64,000 nucleotides of DNA from Erythrobacter sp. Alg231-14. Its GTDB lineage: Bacteria; Pseudomonadota; Alphaproteobacteria; Sphingomonadales; Sphingomonadaceae. Below the pieces are notes generated by a model. The model made no database searches, was not told the origin of the DNA, and saw nothing but the letters and a program-made list of their open reading frames with translations. Shown here in pieces: positions 36,505 to 45,751 of this stretch (position 1 is the stretch's first letter; every line of letters starts with the position of its first letter). Position numbers and translations under genes: made by a program. The stretch lies in assembly GCF_900149685.1 (NCBI RefSeq), contig NZ_LT702999.1, positions 2,170,001 through 2,234,000 of the forward strand. The letters are read 5' to 3'.

Positions 36505-38130
36505 ATGGGAAAACCATCAAACTATCACGACGATACGCCCGGCGTAACGGACGCCCCCTACGACGTTATAATTATCGGTTCGGGCGCTGCGGGCCTAACG
36601 GCGGCGTTGGAATTGGCGACATCGAAACGCGTTCTTGTCTTGGCGAAAGGGACGCTGACCGGCGGATCAACCGCTTGGGCACAGGGCGGCATCGCGGCCG
36701 TTTTGGACGCTGGCGACACGTTTGAGAACCATGTGCGCGACACGATGGTCGCAGGCGCAGGCTTGAACGATCGAGAATCCGTTGAATTTGTGATTGAAAG
36801 GGCTCCGGCCAGCATTGATCGCCTGTGCGAATTGGGCGTCCCGTTCAACCGCGATGAAGACGCGCTGCACCTAACTCGCGAAGGGGGGCATTCGCACCGC
36901 CGGATCGTTCATGTCGACGATGCAACCGGCTGGGCTGTGCAAGAAGCTTTGCTAAAAGCCGCCGAGGCCAGCCCCAACATCACCATGCTCGGGGCGCGCA
37001 CCGCGATTGACCTCATCACCGATCGCCACCGCGAAAAATTCTCTGCCGCCGGGCGCGTGTGGGGAGTTTATGCCTTGAATGAAGAAACCGGCCGGGTTGA
37101 ACGCCACACTGCGCGCGCCACTATCCTTGCTGCGGGCGGCGCGGGCCGTGTCTACCAATTCTCAACCGCCCCGCGCGGCGCGACGGGCGATGGGATCGCC
37201 ATGGCATGGAGAGCGGGCGCGCGCGCCTCCAACATGGAGATGATGCAGTTCCACCCGACATGCCTTTACAATCTGGAAGTCAAAAACTTCCTCGTAACAG
37301 AGGCCGTGCGCGGCGAAGGTGGGCACTTGCTTCACCCAGAAACCGGTCACCGGTTCATGGCGGATTACGATGCGGAGCGGATGGAGCTGGCCCCGCGCGA
37401 TGTCGTCGCGCGCGCAATTGATGATCAGATCAAGCGCTTCGGCCTAGACTACGTGCACCTAGACATCAGCCACAAACCGCCCGAATTCGTGCGCGAACAT
37501 TTCCCCACGATCTATGAGAAATTGAGCGGCCTTGGCATTGATATGACGACCGGCCCGATCCCGGTCGTGCCCGCACAGCATTACACATGCGGCGGCGTGA
37601 TCGTGGATTTGAAAGCGCGCACCGATCTGCCCGGGCTGTGGGCCGCGGGAGAATGCACCGAAAGCGGCCTGCACGGCGCGAACCGGCTGGCGTCCAACAG
37701 CTTGCTCGAATGCTTTGTTTACGGCGAAGCGGCGGCGGAAGACATCTTGGCTCGATGGGACGAATTGGAAGACCCGCCGGCGATCTTGCCATGGGATGAA
37801 AGCCGCGTGTCGGACTCTGACGAGCAAGTTGTGATCAAACAAAACTGGACCGAGATTCGCCGGTTCATGTGGAATTATGTCGGTATCGTGCGCACGACCA
37901 AGCGGCTGGAACGCGCCCAAAACCGCATTGCTCTGCTCAGACAAGAGGTGGAGGAATATTACGGCAGCTTCGTCGTGACCACCGACCTAATCGAACTGCG
38001 CAATCTGTTGCAAGCAGCCGAGCTGATTGTGACCTCAGCCTTGGTTCGCAAGGAAAGCCGGGGGCTGCATTACACGCTCGACTATCCGGAGCTGAAGACG
38101 TCGGTGCGCGATACGGTGTTGGTGCCTTGA
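36505..38130 (+). CDS. nadB: L-aspartate oxidase
   Basis: NadB oxidises aspartate to iminoaspartate, the first step of de novo NAD synthesis. The 541-residue flavoprotein starts with the FAD dinucleotide fold DVIIIGSGAAGLTAALELA. It contains GGSTAWAQGGIAAVLD, the substrate-site block REGGHSHRRIVHVDDATG, and HPTCLYN with EAVRGEGGHL. Toward the end comes the succinate dehydrogenase-like LASNSLLECFVYG. The partners nadA and nadC are not in this window. ATG 36505 is preferred to a TTG 36 bases upstream. Confidence 0.94.
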   Translation: MGKPSNYHDDTPGVTDAPYDVIIIGSGAAGLTAALELATSKRVLVLAKGTLTGGSTAWAQGGIAAVLDAGDTFENHVRDTMVAGAGLNDRESVEFVIERAPASIDRLCELGVPFNRDEDALHLTREGGHSHRRIVHVDDATGWAVQEALLKAAEASPNITMLGARTAIDLITDRHREKFSAAGRVWGVYALNEETGRVERHTARATILAAGGAGRVYQFSTAPRGATGDGIAMAWRAGARASNMEMMQFHPTCLYNLEVKNFLVTEAVRGEGGHLLHPETGHRFMADYDAERMELAPRDVVARAIDDQIKRFGLDYVHLDISHKPPEFVREHFPTIYEKLSGLGIDMTTGPIPVVPAQHYTCGGVIVDLKARTDLPGLWAAGECTESGLHGANRLASNSLLECFVYGEAAAEDILARWDELEDPPAILPWDESRVSDSDEQVVIKQNWTEIRRFMWNYVGIVRTTKRLERAQNRIALLRQEVEEYYGSFVVTTDLIELRNLLQAAELIVTSALVRKESRGLHYTLDYPELKTSVRDTVLVP

Positions 38131-38516
38131 AATATCCGATGCTCATCAGCCTTCTCCTATTGGAAGGTTGTTCAGGCGGAGGTCCAGATTATAGTGCTGC
38201 CGTCTGTTTGGAGGATTTTGATCAGCGGCACCTTATCGAAGATGATGTGATTGCGTTTCTCGAACGACATAACCTCACGGACCGGGACATGGGGGTTGAT
38301 GTCGCCGCCAGCAGATTCTTAGGACCCAAGATTTCGGTCAATCACCCGGGCAAATGGGAACCAGGTCACGCAATGCTTATTGTGGGTACTGCGACGACCA
38401 ATGGCGACGACAAATTTCGTGCTGAATTCAAACAATTGTTTGAGGAAAAATGGGGCGGGTTTCCTATTTCGACCCGAGGTTACCGCCATGATCTTTGCGA
38501 CCAACCTAGAGAGTAA
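38127..38516 (+). CDS. Small lipoprotein overlapping nadB stop
   Basis: A 129-residue product with a short signal ending in lipobox LEGC (Cys about 17), then a soluble domain with no recognised family. The start is uncertain: TTG 38127 overlaps the nadB stop (TTGA) and gives a basic N-terminus (MKYP), whereas ATG 38139 would leave no positive charge. The final part GYRHDLCDQPRE contains one more cysteine. Confidence 0.6.
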   Translation: MKYPMLISLLLLEGCSGGGPDYSAAVCLEDFDQRHLIEDDVIAFLERHNLTDRDMGVDVAASRFLGPKISVNHPGKWEPGHAMLIVGTATTNGDDKFRAEFKQLFEEKWGGFPISTRGYRHDLCDQPRE

Positions 38517-38560
38517 CCCGTACAGCTGGATGTAATACTACCCCCGCTACGCACCATCGA

Positions 38561-39502
38561 ATGACTATGTCTTTTTCACGTGCCGCAATAGCAGTACTGA
38601 TTTTCGCGTCCCCAGCGGCTGCTCAATCCGATACCACCCCCACCCAAAACCAAATCGTCGTCACGGCTCAGCGGTCTGGCGCGCCGATGTGGACGATTGA
38701 GACTCCCACCGGCACCATCATCCTTGTCGGGGAAATTGCCGCTGTGCCGGAAAGCACGCCGTGGCAGCCGGATCGGTTGGAGGAAGCCACCGCAGAGGCG
38801 CAGCAGGTGATCCTGCGCGCGCGGCCCAAATTTTCGCCTGGCGATGTCTTTCGCCTGATCTTTCGCGGTGGGCGCTTTACCAAATTGCCCGATGGCCGTG
38901 TCGCCGCCGATTATCTGAACGCGGATCAGCGCGCGCGGCTCGCCGCACTCGAAGCTGAATATGATATCGATTATGATCGGCGCAGCTTTTTGATGACGGG
39001 GTTCGATCTGCTCGCGCGGCGGCTCGATTTCGATGATGACACGACCAAAGACGCCACCGATGTGGTGCGCAAAGCGGCGGACCGCGCCGATGTGCCGATT
39101 GATCGGCCAGAGCGGTTTCGTGGCGAGGATTTGCTCGACAATCTCGCCGATGCCGATCCCGCCAGCCACATTCCGTGCCTAGAGGCGGCGATGAGTGCCA
39201 CCGAACAAGGGCAGGCCATCATAGAGGCGCGCGGCAACGATTGGCGCAGGTTCGATGTGCCCGCTGTGATGGACAATCCGTTGGAGGTTGCGCTGGGCAC
39301 ATGTTGGCCGTGGGCGGACCCCGATCTGGGCGAGGAAATTCGCGGGCAATGGGTGTCGATGATCGCCGACGCGGCGAATGCGGATGGCGTCACATTGGCG
39401 GTTGTGCCCTTACGCGTCCTAGCCGAGCAAGATGGCGTGCTCGATCAACTAGAGGCGCGCGATTTTCCCATTGGCGGCCCCGATTGGCGTCCGCAATCTT
39501 GA
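38561..39502 (+). CDS. TraB/GumN family secreted protein
   Basis: A 313-residue protein of the TraB/GumN (PrgY-like, erythromycin-esterase-related) family with a signal peptide (AAIAVLIFASPAAAQS). The opening block PMWTIETPTGTIILVGEIAAVPEST matches the family's first strand. However, the usual G-x-x-H is GEIAAV, so the canonical histidine is absent, which may mean loss of metal binding. A second conserved Asp-Arg/Glu region lies at LMTGFDLLARRLDFDDDT. The function is unknown; some members are linked to pheromone or polysaccharide processing. Confidence 0.75.
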   Translation: MTMSFSRAAIAVLIFASPAAAQSDTTPTQNQIVVTAQRSGAPMWTIETPTGTIILVGEIAAVPESTPWQPDRLEEATAEAQQVILRARPKFSPGDVFRLIFRGGRFTKLPDGRVAADYLNADQRARLAALEAEYDIDYDRRSFLMTGFDLLARRLDFDDDTTKDATDVVRKAADRADVPIDRPERFRGEDLLDNLADADPASHIPCLEAAMSATEQGQAIIEARGNDWRRFDVPAVMDNPLEVALGTCWPWADPDLGEEIRGQWVSMIADAANADGVTLAVVPLRVLAEQDGVLDQLEARDFPIGGPDWRPQS

Positions 39503-39875
39503 CCCACGGCGCGGCGAATCAACGCCAAGCCATCATCCCCTGCCAACATTAGGCGAAATCGCGTTCAACAACATGCCGATCCGATTGGTCCACAAAGCGG
39601 TGTCTGTAGTGCAGGGATAGCATTGTCGTCTTCTTCAATCGCGGAATTTGGTTTGTCCAACAGGGTGGTTGAAGGGGGTTTATCAAGCTATTGATTTATA
39701 GAGGTATTTTCGCATCTGTCGGGTTTTTCCAAGGTTTGGAATTGCCGGTGTGCAATGGCTATGATGCGATAATCTGTGATGTGTTTGGCGAAACGCTTGA
39801 TCTGCTGTCCTAAACCGGCTTTTGTCGCGATCGGGAAATTCAAGCCCCGCAAAGAGGGCGAGTGAGGAGCTATCA
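39503..39875. other. 373-bp intergenic region
   Basis: No gene is convincing in either direction. AT-rich stretches (for example TTATCAAGCTATTGATTTATAGAGG near 39680) may hold the promoter for the downstream hydrolase. No hairpin with a T-tract was seen. Confidence 0.5.
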
Positions 39876-40784
39876 ATGCCGCATATCAATGCGAACGGAA
39901 TGTCGCTGTTTTACGACGATCATGGCAACCCAGAACACGAAGTGATCGTATTGGTTATGGGCCTTGGCGCTCAAATGACCATGTGGCCCCAGGATTTTGT
40001 CGATGCCTTGGTGGCAAAAGGGTATCGTGTCATTCGGTTCGACAATCGAGACATCGGACTTTCAGAGAAATTGGAAGGCGCACGTGCGCCGGGATTGGCA
40101 TGGCAAGTGATCCGGAAACGGATCGGCTGGCCGGCTAAGGTTCCCTATTCCTTGCGCGATATGGCCGACGATGCGGCGGCGTTGATTGAGGTATTGGGCA
40201 TTGGTCAGGCGCATGTCGTTGGCGCATCGATGGGCGGCATGATCGCGCAATTGATGGCCGTGAACCATGCGGACAAATTGCTGTCGCTGACATCTATCAT
40301 GTCGACCACCGGCAATCCTAAACTGCCACAGGCCGATAAGGCCGCGATGGAGGTTTTGATCGCGCCCCTCAATTCAATGGATGAGGACAGCTTGGTGGAG
40401 CGCGGCATCGAAATTGCGCATCACATTGGCAGCCCCGGATATCGCCCCGACCCCGAAGCGTTGCGGGCGCGTGTGTTGAGCGGGGTTCAGCGCAGCGTCT
40501 ATCCCGCCGGCCTTCCGCGACAGCTTGCAGCGATCATCGACGACGGTGATCGCACCGCCCGGTTAACCCGGATCACAACGCCGACTTTGGTGTTGCACGG
40601 CGAAGCGGACCCTCTGGTTAAGTTGGATGCGGGCAAGGCGACGGCGGAACACATTCCTGGCGCGAAATTGGTTACGATTCCGGGTTGGGGGCATGATCTA
40701 CCGGTTGATTTGGTCAATCGGCTTGCCGATGAAATCACCTTGCATGCGAAGGCCGCTCGCGCGACCGCACCGGTCGCCGCTTAG
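39876..40784 (+). CDS. Alpha/beta hydrolase
   Basis: A 302-residue alpha/beta-hydrolase fold enzyme. The nucleophile elbow is VGASMGGM (Ser about 109), the acid is probably in EADPLV (about 259), and the histidine in GWGHDLP (about 279). An oxyanion-type motif GLGAQ lies near residue 31. No membrane or signal segment is seen, so it is cytoplasmic. The substrate is not predictable; related proteins are esterases and lactonases. ATG 39876 has an AGGAG Shine-Dalgarno at a good distance. Confidence 0.87.
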   Translation: MPHINANGMSLFYDDHGNPEHEVIVLVMGLGAQMTMWPQDFVDALVAKGYRVIRFDNRDIGLSEKLEGARAPGLAWQVIRKRIGWPAKVPYSLRDMADDAAALIEVLGIGQAHVVGASMGGMIAQLMAVNHADKLLSLTSIMSTTGNPKLPQADKAAMEVLIAPLNSMDEDSLVERGIEIAHHIGSPGYRPDPEALRARVLSGVQRSVYPAGLPRQLAAIIDDGDRTARLTRITTPTLVLHGEADPLVKLDAGKATAEHIPGAKLVTIPGWGHDLPVDLVNRLADEITLHAKAARATAPVAA

Positions 40785-41080
40785 TCCAACGCATCGCTTT
40801 GCGATGACAGATCGTTGTCGGGTTGGGCGGCGCGCATTTCTGTGCGTCGCCGGTCCAACATTGGATGTAAGATAGCCCACCACGCTGTGTTCCACACCGC
40901 GGATGCAATCCACGAATCGCGATCGGTGACATAGGGCACTTTCGGAATTGGTATTTGTGGCATCCAAGCTGCGATTGAGATCACAAACCAAATGGCTCCG
41001 GCCAAGGCGATTCGCCGTTCATGGCGATCGGCAAAGTGGATCGCTTTGCTTAACGCTGCTTCCACAACGGTTTTGAACAT
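40781..41080 (-). CDS. Small membrane protein, unknown
   Basis: A 99-residue protein with two hydrophobic segments (around residues 22-45 and 60-80) and a polar C-terminus. Converges with the hydrolase gene, overlapping its last 4 bases. ATG 41080 is supported by GGGAGG 8 bases upstream; an in-frame ATG at 41104 has no such signal. No family is recognised. Confidence 0.68.
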   Translation of the reverse strand: MFKTVVEAALSKAIHFADRHERRIALAGAIWFVISIAAWMPQIPIPKVPYVTDRDSWIASAVWNTAWWAILHPMLDRRRTEMRAAQPDNDLSSQSDALD

Positions 41081-41137
41081 CGCCCGATCCTCCCATCCGA
41101 TCACGCGCGCAACATAATTGCGGCAAATGAGACAAAA

Positions 41138-41574
41138 GATTCTCAGATTGATTCACATGATTCAATCACCAAATTTTTCTTCACAGATTCACTTTGGGGC
41201 TTGCGCAGGTGACGACTCAAGCTTTGACCACGCGTCGCGGTGGTGCAGTCGACTAACACACCGGCAATTTCAGCAGAAATAGGGTTAATCACCCGTTGAC
41301 CGGATTCGACAGGTGATTCATGATCTAGTGGTTAGGTTCGGGATGAACCCCCAAATCGTTGTAATCGACCCCGTGCTCCAACGTGAACTGCGTGGCATGA
41401 TCGGGGGAGGATTCACCGAAGAATTGGGCGGCAAACACCGAGTTGAGGAAGCATCGGCGGGCAAACTCGTAGGCCTTTTGGGCAAAATCGGGTGATAATC
41501 TGTCGATATAGGGATGCGGAACAGAATCGGAACACTGACGTTTTTCAGCTATAGAGAAACGAGAAACACGATTC
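41138..41574. promoter_or_regulatory. Cluster of ten GANTC (CcrM) sites upstream of nrdA
   Basis: GANTC pentamers occur at 41138, 41150, 41159, 41186, 41214, 41303, 41315, 41410, 41524 and 41570, ten in 437 bases, against roughly one per 256 expected at random. Three of the first four fall in a stretch with repeats of TGATTCA. In Alphaproteobacteria CcrM methylates GANTC, and with GcrA it controls cell-cycle genes. Ribonucleotide reductase is a plausible target. The region 41081-41615 has no convincing gene, though a minus-strand frame (41325-41588) ends in protein-like sequence. Confidence 0.55.
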
Positions 41575-41615
41575 GCGAAGCAGACCACGATGCAAAGAAG
41601 GCAAACGGGGCGACA

Positions 41616-43634
41616 ATGGAATTCAAAGCGAGTGATGAAGTGTTGAGCGATTCTGGGACTGGCTCCGACACTGGGGAGGTCTCAACCTCAAACGAGAAGG
41701 CCGTAGCGATGGAAAAGTCTGACATGGGGAGCGAACAACTTATCGCGACCAAAGGCGCAGAGGCGCTGGGCAATGCCATGACAGCGGCTGCGAAAGAACA
41801 AGCGGCACCCGACAGCAAGAAAGTGAACGATCGTCGTTTCACGATCGAAACCGACGCGTCGCGCGATGCCAACCTCACCGAATTTGGTAAGGAAACGCTC
41901 GAGGATCGCTACCTCCTGCCAGGTGAATCCTATCAGGATTTGTTTGCTCGCGTTGCCGACGCTTATTCCGACGATCAAGATCACGCCCAACGCATCTATG
42001 ATTACATCTCGCGCCTTTGGTTTATGCCAGCGACGCCGGTCCTTTCGAATGGCGGCACATCGCGCGGTCTCCCGATCAGCTGCTATCTCAATTCTGTCTC
42101 TGACAGTTTGAATGGCATTGTTGATACCTGGAACGAGAATGTCTGGTTGGCGTCAAAAGGCGGCGGCATTGGCACCTATTGGGGCAATGTTCGCGGTATT
42201 GGCGAACCTGTTGGCTTGAATGGCAAGACCAGCGGCATCATTCCGTTTGTGCGTGTAATGGATTCGCTGACATTGGCCATTTCGCAAGGATCGCTGCGTC
42301 GCGGTTCGGCCGCGTGTTATTTGGATGTGTCGCACCCAGAGATCGAAGAGTTCCTCGAAATCCGCAAACCGTCGGGTGACTTCAACCGCAAAGCGTTGAA
42401 CTTGCATCACGGCGTATTGTTGACCGATGATTTCATGGAAGCGGTTCGCGATGGCGCCGAATTTGAGCTGAAATCGCCCAAGACTGGCGAAGTGCGCGGC
42501 AGTGTCGATGCGCGTTCGCTCTTCCAAAAATTGGTCGAGACGCGGCTTGCCACCGGTGAACCCTATATTGTGTTCAACGACACCGTGAACCGGATGATGC
42601 CAAAACATCACCGCGAATTGGGATTGAAGGTTTCAACCTCAAACCTGTGCAGCGAAATCACATTGCCGACCGGCATTGATCACCTTGGCAATGACCGCAC
42701 AGCTGTGTGCTGCTTGTCCTCGCTAAACCTAGAAAAGTGGGATGAGTGGAACGGCGATAAGCAATTTATCGAGGACGTGATGCGTTTCCTCGACAATGTC
42801 CTTCAGGATTATATTGATCGTGCGCCTGACGAAATGGCGCGCGCGAAATATTCGGCAGAGCGGGAACGCTCGGTCGGATTGGGCGTGATGGGCTTCCACT
42901 CATTCCTGCAATCCAAAGGGTTGGGCTTTGAAAGCGCGATGGCGAAAGCGTTGAACCTGAAAATGTTCAAGCACATTCAGGCCAAAGCATCCGAAGCGTC
43001 GATGTTGCTCGCACAGGAACGTGGGCCGTGCCCCGATGCCGCCGATATGGGCGCGATGGAGCGGTTCAGTTGTAAGATGGCGATTGCGCCAACCGCGTCG
43101 ATTTCGATCATTTGCGGCGGCACGTCTGCGTGTATCGAACCGATCCCGGCGAACATTTATACGCACAAAACGCTATCGGGCAGCTTCATCGTGAAGAACC
43201 CTTATCTGGAAAAAATCTTCGACAAAAAATCGAAGAATTCGACCAATGTTTGGAACTCGATCCTCGAAAAGGGTGGCAGCGTTCAACATCTCGATTTCCT
43301 CAGCGATGAAGAAAAGGCGAGCTTCAAAACCAGCTTTGAAATCGATCAACGTTGGTTGCTTGATTTCGCAGCGGACCGTTCGCCCTACATCGATCAGGCG
43401 CAATCGCTGAACCTGTTCATCCCGGCGGATGTCGACAAATGGGATCTGATGATGCTGCACTTCCAAGCGTGGGAGAAAGGCATCAAGTCGCTCTATTATC
43501 TCCGGTCGAAATCGGTTCAACGCGCTGGCTTTGCTGGCGGCGTCGAAGCGGACAACACCGATGAGAAGCTGAAAATCGAACTGTCTGCGAACGCGGAACA
43601 GACCGATTATGAGGAATGCCTCAGTTGTCAGTAA
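41616..43634 (+). CDS. nrdA: Ribonucleoside-diphosphate reductase, alpha subunit (class Ia)
   Basis: NrdA reduces ribonucleotides to deoxyribonucleotides. The 672-residue protein contains the catalytic barrel with PATPVLSNGGTSRGLPISCYLNSVSDS, the thiyl-loop cysteine region SNLCSEITLPT, and DRTAVCCLSSLNLEKW. The active-site Tyr pair is in LYYLRSKS, and the C-terminal redox CLSCQ tail carries the shuttling CxxC. It begins with a non-conserved acidic stretch of about 80 residues. There is no clear N-terminal ATP-cone, so dATP overall inhibition may be absent. ATG 41616 is chosen over 41514 because the extra 34 residues look random. Confidence 0.93.
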   Translation: MEFKASDEVLSDSGTGSDTGEVSTSNEKAVAMEKSDMGSEQLIATKGAEALGNAMTAAAKEQAAPDSKKVNDRRFTIETDASRDANLTEFGKETLEDRYLLPGESYQDLFARVADAYSDDQDHAQRIYDYISRLWFMPATPVLSNGGTSRGLPISCYLNSVSDSLNGIVDTWNENVWLASKGGGIGTYWGNVRGIGEPVGLNGKTSGIIPFVRVMDSLTLAISQGSLRRGSAACYLDVSHPEIEEFLEIRKPSGDFNRKALNLHHGVLLTDDFMEAVRDGAEFELKSPKTGEVRGSVDARSLFQKLVETRLATGEPYIVFNDTVNRMMPKHHRELGLKVSTSNLCSEITLPTGIDHLGNDRTAVCCLSSLNLEKWDEWNGDKQFIEDVMRFLDNVLQDYIDRAPDEMARAKYSAERERSVGLGVMGFHSFLQSKGLGFESAMAKALNLKMFKHIQAKASEASMLLAQERGPCPDAADMGAMERFSCKMAIAPTASISIICGGTSACIEPIPANIYTHKTLSGSFIVKNPYLEKIFDKKSKNSTNVWNSILEKGGSVQHLDFLSDEEKASFKTSFEIDQRWLLDFAADRSPYIDQAQSLNLFIPADVDKWDLMMLHFQAWEKGIKSLYYLRSKSVQRAGFAGGVEADNTDEKLKIELSANAEQTDYEECLSCQ

Positions 43635-43684
43635 TAGGCCGCAAGTAAAACTCGATTTCAGCCTTTGGTTGATACCAAGATACT

Positions 43685-43713
43685 GCTCCGCAAAGCCCAC
43701 CGCTTTGCGGAGC
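43685..43713 (+). terminator. Rho-independent terminator after nrdA
   Basis: A perfect 12-bp stem, GCTCCGCAAAGC (43685-43696) and GCTTTGCGGAGC (43702-43713), with a 5-nt CCACC loop, followed by ATTTCTTT. It lies 50 bases after the nrdA stop and separates nrdA from the PilZ gene. Confidence 0.9.
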
Positions 43714-43750
43714 ATTTCTTTAACCAAATTGGCTTACATCAATATACACT

Positions 43751-44098
43751 ATGCAAGCTCGCCAATCTGATCGTGTGCCTTCTCGTGCAACTGGTTCGTG
43801 CAAAACCGCGCGCGGGCTCCAGTGGGATATTAAGATCGATGACCTTTCATTGGGTGGATGCCGAGTCGACGATCCGCGCCACGGTTTGGAATTGGGCAGT
43901 TTCATCAAAGTCTTGATCGCAGAGACCGGCCCGCATGACGCCGAAGTCGTATGGCGCCAAGGCGATCGTGTTGGGATGGAGTTTCTAAAACCCTTGCCCG
44001 AACGCGTCTTTAAATTGCTGTCATCGGAACAATGGTCTGCTGCGCGCGATGAATTCAAACGCGCCGCGTCCACATTGCCGATGCGCCGGGTTATCTGA
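43751..44098 (+). CDS. PilZ domain protein (c-di-GMP receptor candidate)
   Basis: A 115-residue single-domain PilZ protein. It has an N-terminal arginine switch (QARQSDRVPSRATG), then the canonical DLSLGGCRVDD (D/NxSxxG) near residues 31-41, and the strand GDRVGMEFLKPLP. These are the two c-di-GMP binding motifs. Its neighbour is a diguanylate cyclase in convergent orientation. The pair lies between nrdA and nrdB. The start is 44 bases past the nrdA terminator. Confidence 0.86.
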   Translation: MQARQSDRVPSRATGSCKTARGLQWDIKIDDLSLGGCRVDDPRHGLELGSFIKVLIAETGPHDAEVVWRQGDRVGMEFLKPLPERVFKLLSSEQWSAARDEFKRAASTLPMRRVI

Positions 44099-44285
44099 CA
44101 ACACCTGCACCCGGCCGAGCCATTGCGCTGGTCACCCAAAAATCCCAATTCAAGCGTTCCAAAGGTTTGGTCAAAGCCGCCAAAAGGCGCGCATAAACTG
44201 ATGCCCAATGCGGCATTCGATATGCCTTTGTGCGAGACCGGTTTCTTTGGATTGATAGAGCTGCGGCTCTTTTAGGGATCGTGGT

Positions 44286-45596
44286 TTAGCCGCCTCGACC
44301 GAAAGCGGGCTCTGCTTCGACAACTTCGACCCGGTTTCGACCCGCATCCTTACCGCTGTACAAAGCGGCGTCGGCCATTTCGATCAATTCTTCGCGAGGC
44401 AGCATCGCCGATGCCGGGGCCACACCCACGCCGATCGACGCCGTTATCAACGATCGGTCGCTTTCGCTGACGGGGGTGAGGACGGTGGCAATCGAGCGGC
44501 GGACGTCTTCGGCGACCGCGACGATCTCCTTCGAATCGCGCACACGCAAAGCGGCGACAAATTCTTCGCCGCCATATCGAGCCACAACGCCGCCCGCTTC
44601 GTCGAAAATATCGACCAGAGCCTTAGCTACCAATTTCAGACACGAATCGCCTGCCTGATGGCCGTGCGCATCGTTGAAGGATTTGAAGTGATCGAGATCA
44701 ATCATCATCAAAGCAATCCGGTCATCGATCCGCCCATTGAACCCAGGGGCGACAATGTCCGTCTCAAATTGTCGTTCGAAGCTCCGTCGATTTGAGATTC
44801 CGGTCAATGGATCGGTCTCCGAAAGGGTGTGAAGCGCAGCGTTGGCTTCTAACAGTTCGCGCCCGGCGCATTGCGCGCGCAATGTCAGCAGGAAATTGCT
44901 TTGGCGCAGGCTTTCAAACTGCGACGCCACCGGAATTGTTGCCCCTGCAACCAGAGTGAAGAGGGCAATTGTATCCAAATGTTGAGTCGCAAAATCCACC
45001 CCGCCTAGGACCAACATCAACATCGCCACCACCAACGCGGACAAATCGAATATGATCAAACCGCGCAGCGAATAGGGCAGCATGACGTTGGCCAAACCGA
45101 CGATCAATATCGTTGCGTTGATATAGCGTGGCGAAAGGTCCGGTGGCAGGTGGACGGCAAGGTGCACGACCACCGCGATAAACGCGATGGGCGATGCGCC
45201 CACGCAAAAGGCGAGCAAATTGGTCCAACCCCGTGTGCCAGCCATAAGGCCAAGCAACGTCAACGGAGCCACCGCCAACACCCGCAGCGCCACGCCTTCG
45301 GGCACCATCGCCGGATTGATCAAAACGTCGACCACGATCGTGGCGAGGCACGTCAGCAGGCCAAGAAGGAAGAGAAAGTGGCCTTCTTGATACAAACGAC
45401 TGGTGACGGTCGCATGGTACAATTCGGCGACCGCCGCCGGCCATTGCCGCAAAGGCAATCCGTCTTGATCGATTTGTTCGACCAGATCGCTATCGATTCC
45501 TTCGGGTAGCGCCAATCGTTCCTCGGCTGTGGCGAGGTCGATTGGGTCTCCACTGGCGTATCCAGTGGGCGAAAGGGGTTCCATGATTCCCATCAA
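44286..45596 (-). CDS. Membrane diguanylate cyclase (GGDEF)
   Basis: A 436-residue protein with about six membrane helices (residues ~75-215), then a coiled segment and a C-terminal GGDEF domain. The active-site motif is RYGGEEF near residue 343, with LSETDPLTGISNRRSFERQ and IDLDHFKSFNDAHGHQAGD upstream. It should make c-di-GMP. The inhibitory I-site (RxxD just before the motif) is missing: the bases read EAGGVVARYGGEEF. Product feedback is therefore probably weak. The membrane part resembles a MASE-type sensor but I cannot name it. Confidence 0.9.
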   Translation of the reverse strand: MMGIMEPLSPTGYASGDPIDLATAEERLALPEGIDSDLVEQIDQDGLPLRQWPAAVAELYHATVTSRLYQEGHFLFLLGLLTCLATIVVDVLINPAMVPEGVALRVLAVAPLTLLGLMAGTRGWTNLLAFCVGASPIAFIAVVVHLAVHLPPDLSPRYINATILIVGLANVMLPYSLRGLIIFDLSALVVAMLMLVLGGVDFATQHLDTIALFTLVAGATIPVASQFESLRQSNFLLTLRAQCAGRELLEANAALHTLSETDPLTGISNRRSFERQFETDIVAPGFNGRIDDRIALMMIDLDHFKSFNDAHGHQAGDSCLKLVAKALVDIFDEAGGVVARYGGEEFVAALRVRDSKEIVAVAEDVRRSIATVLTPVSESDRSLITASIGVGVAPASAMLPREELIEMADAALYSGKDAGRNRVEVVEAEPAFGRGG

Positions 45597-45751
45597 GGGC
45601 TGAATAAGAGCGTGTGCTTAATTTGCGGTAAGTGCGATGCGCATTTTGCAAGTTTATGGTACAATAATGCGATCGTCACTGGGATGGGGCCGGGCCAGGG
45701 CGGACCCGATGGTCACAATTGCAGCTGGGATCGCTCCGACTTAATCGGTTC

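Noticed and set aside
41105..41615. NrdR boxes upstream of nrdA
   Set aside because: No pair matching the NrdR consensus could be found by eye; the GANTC cluster is the clearer signal.
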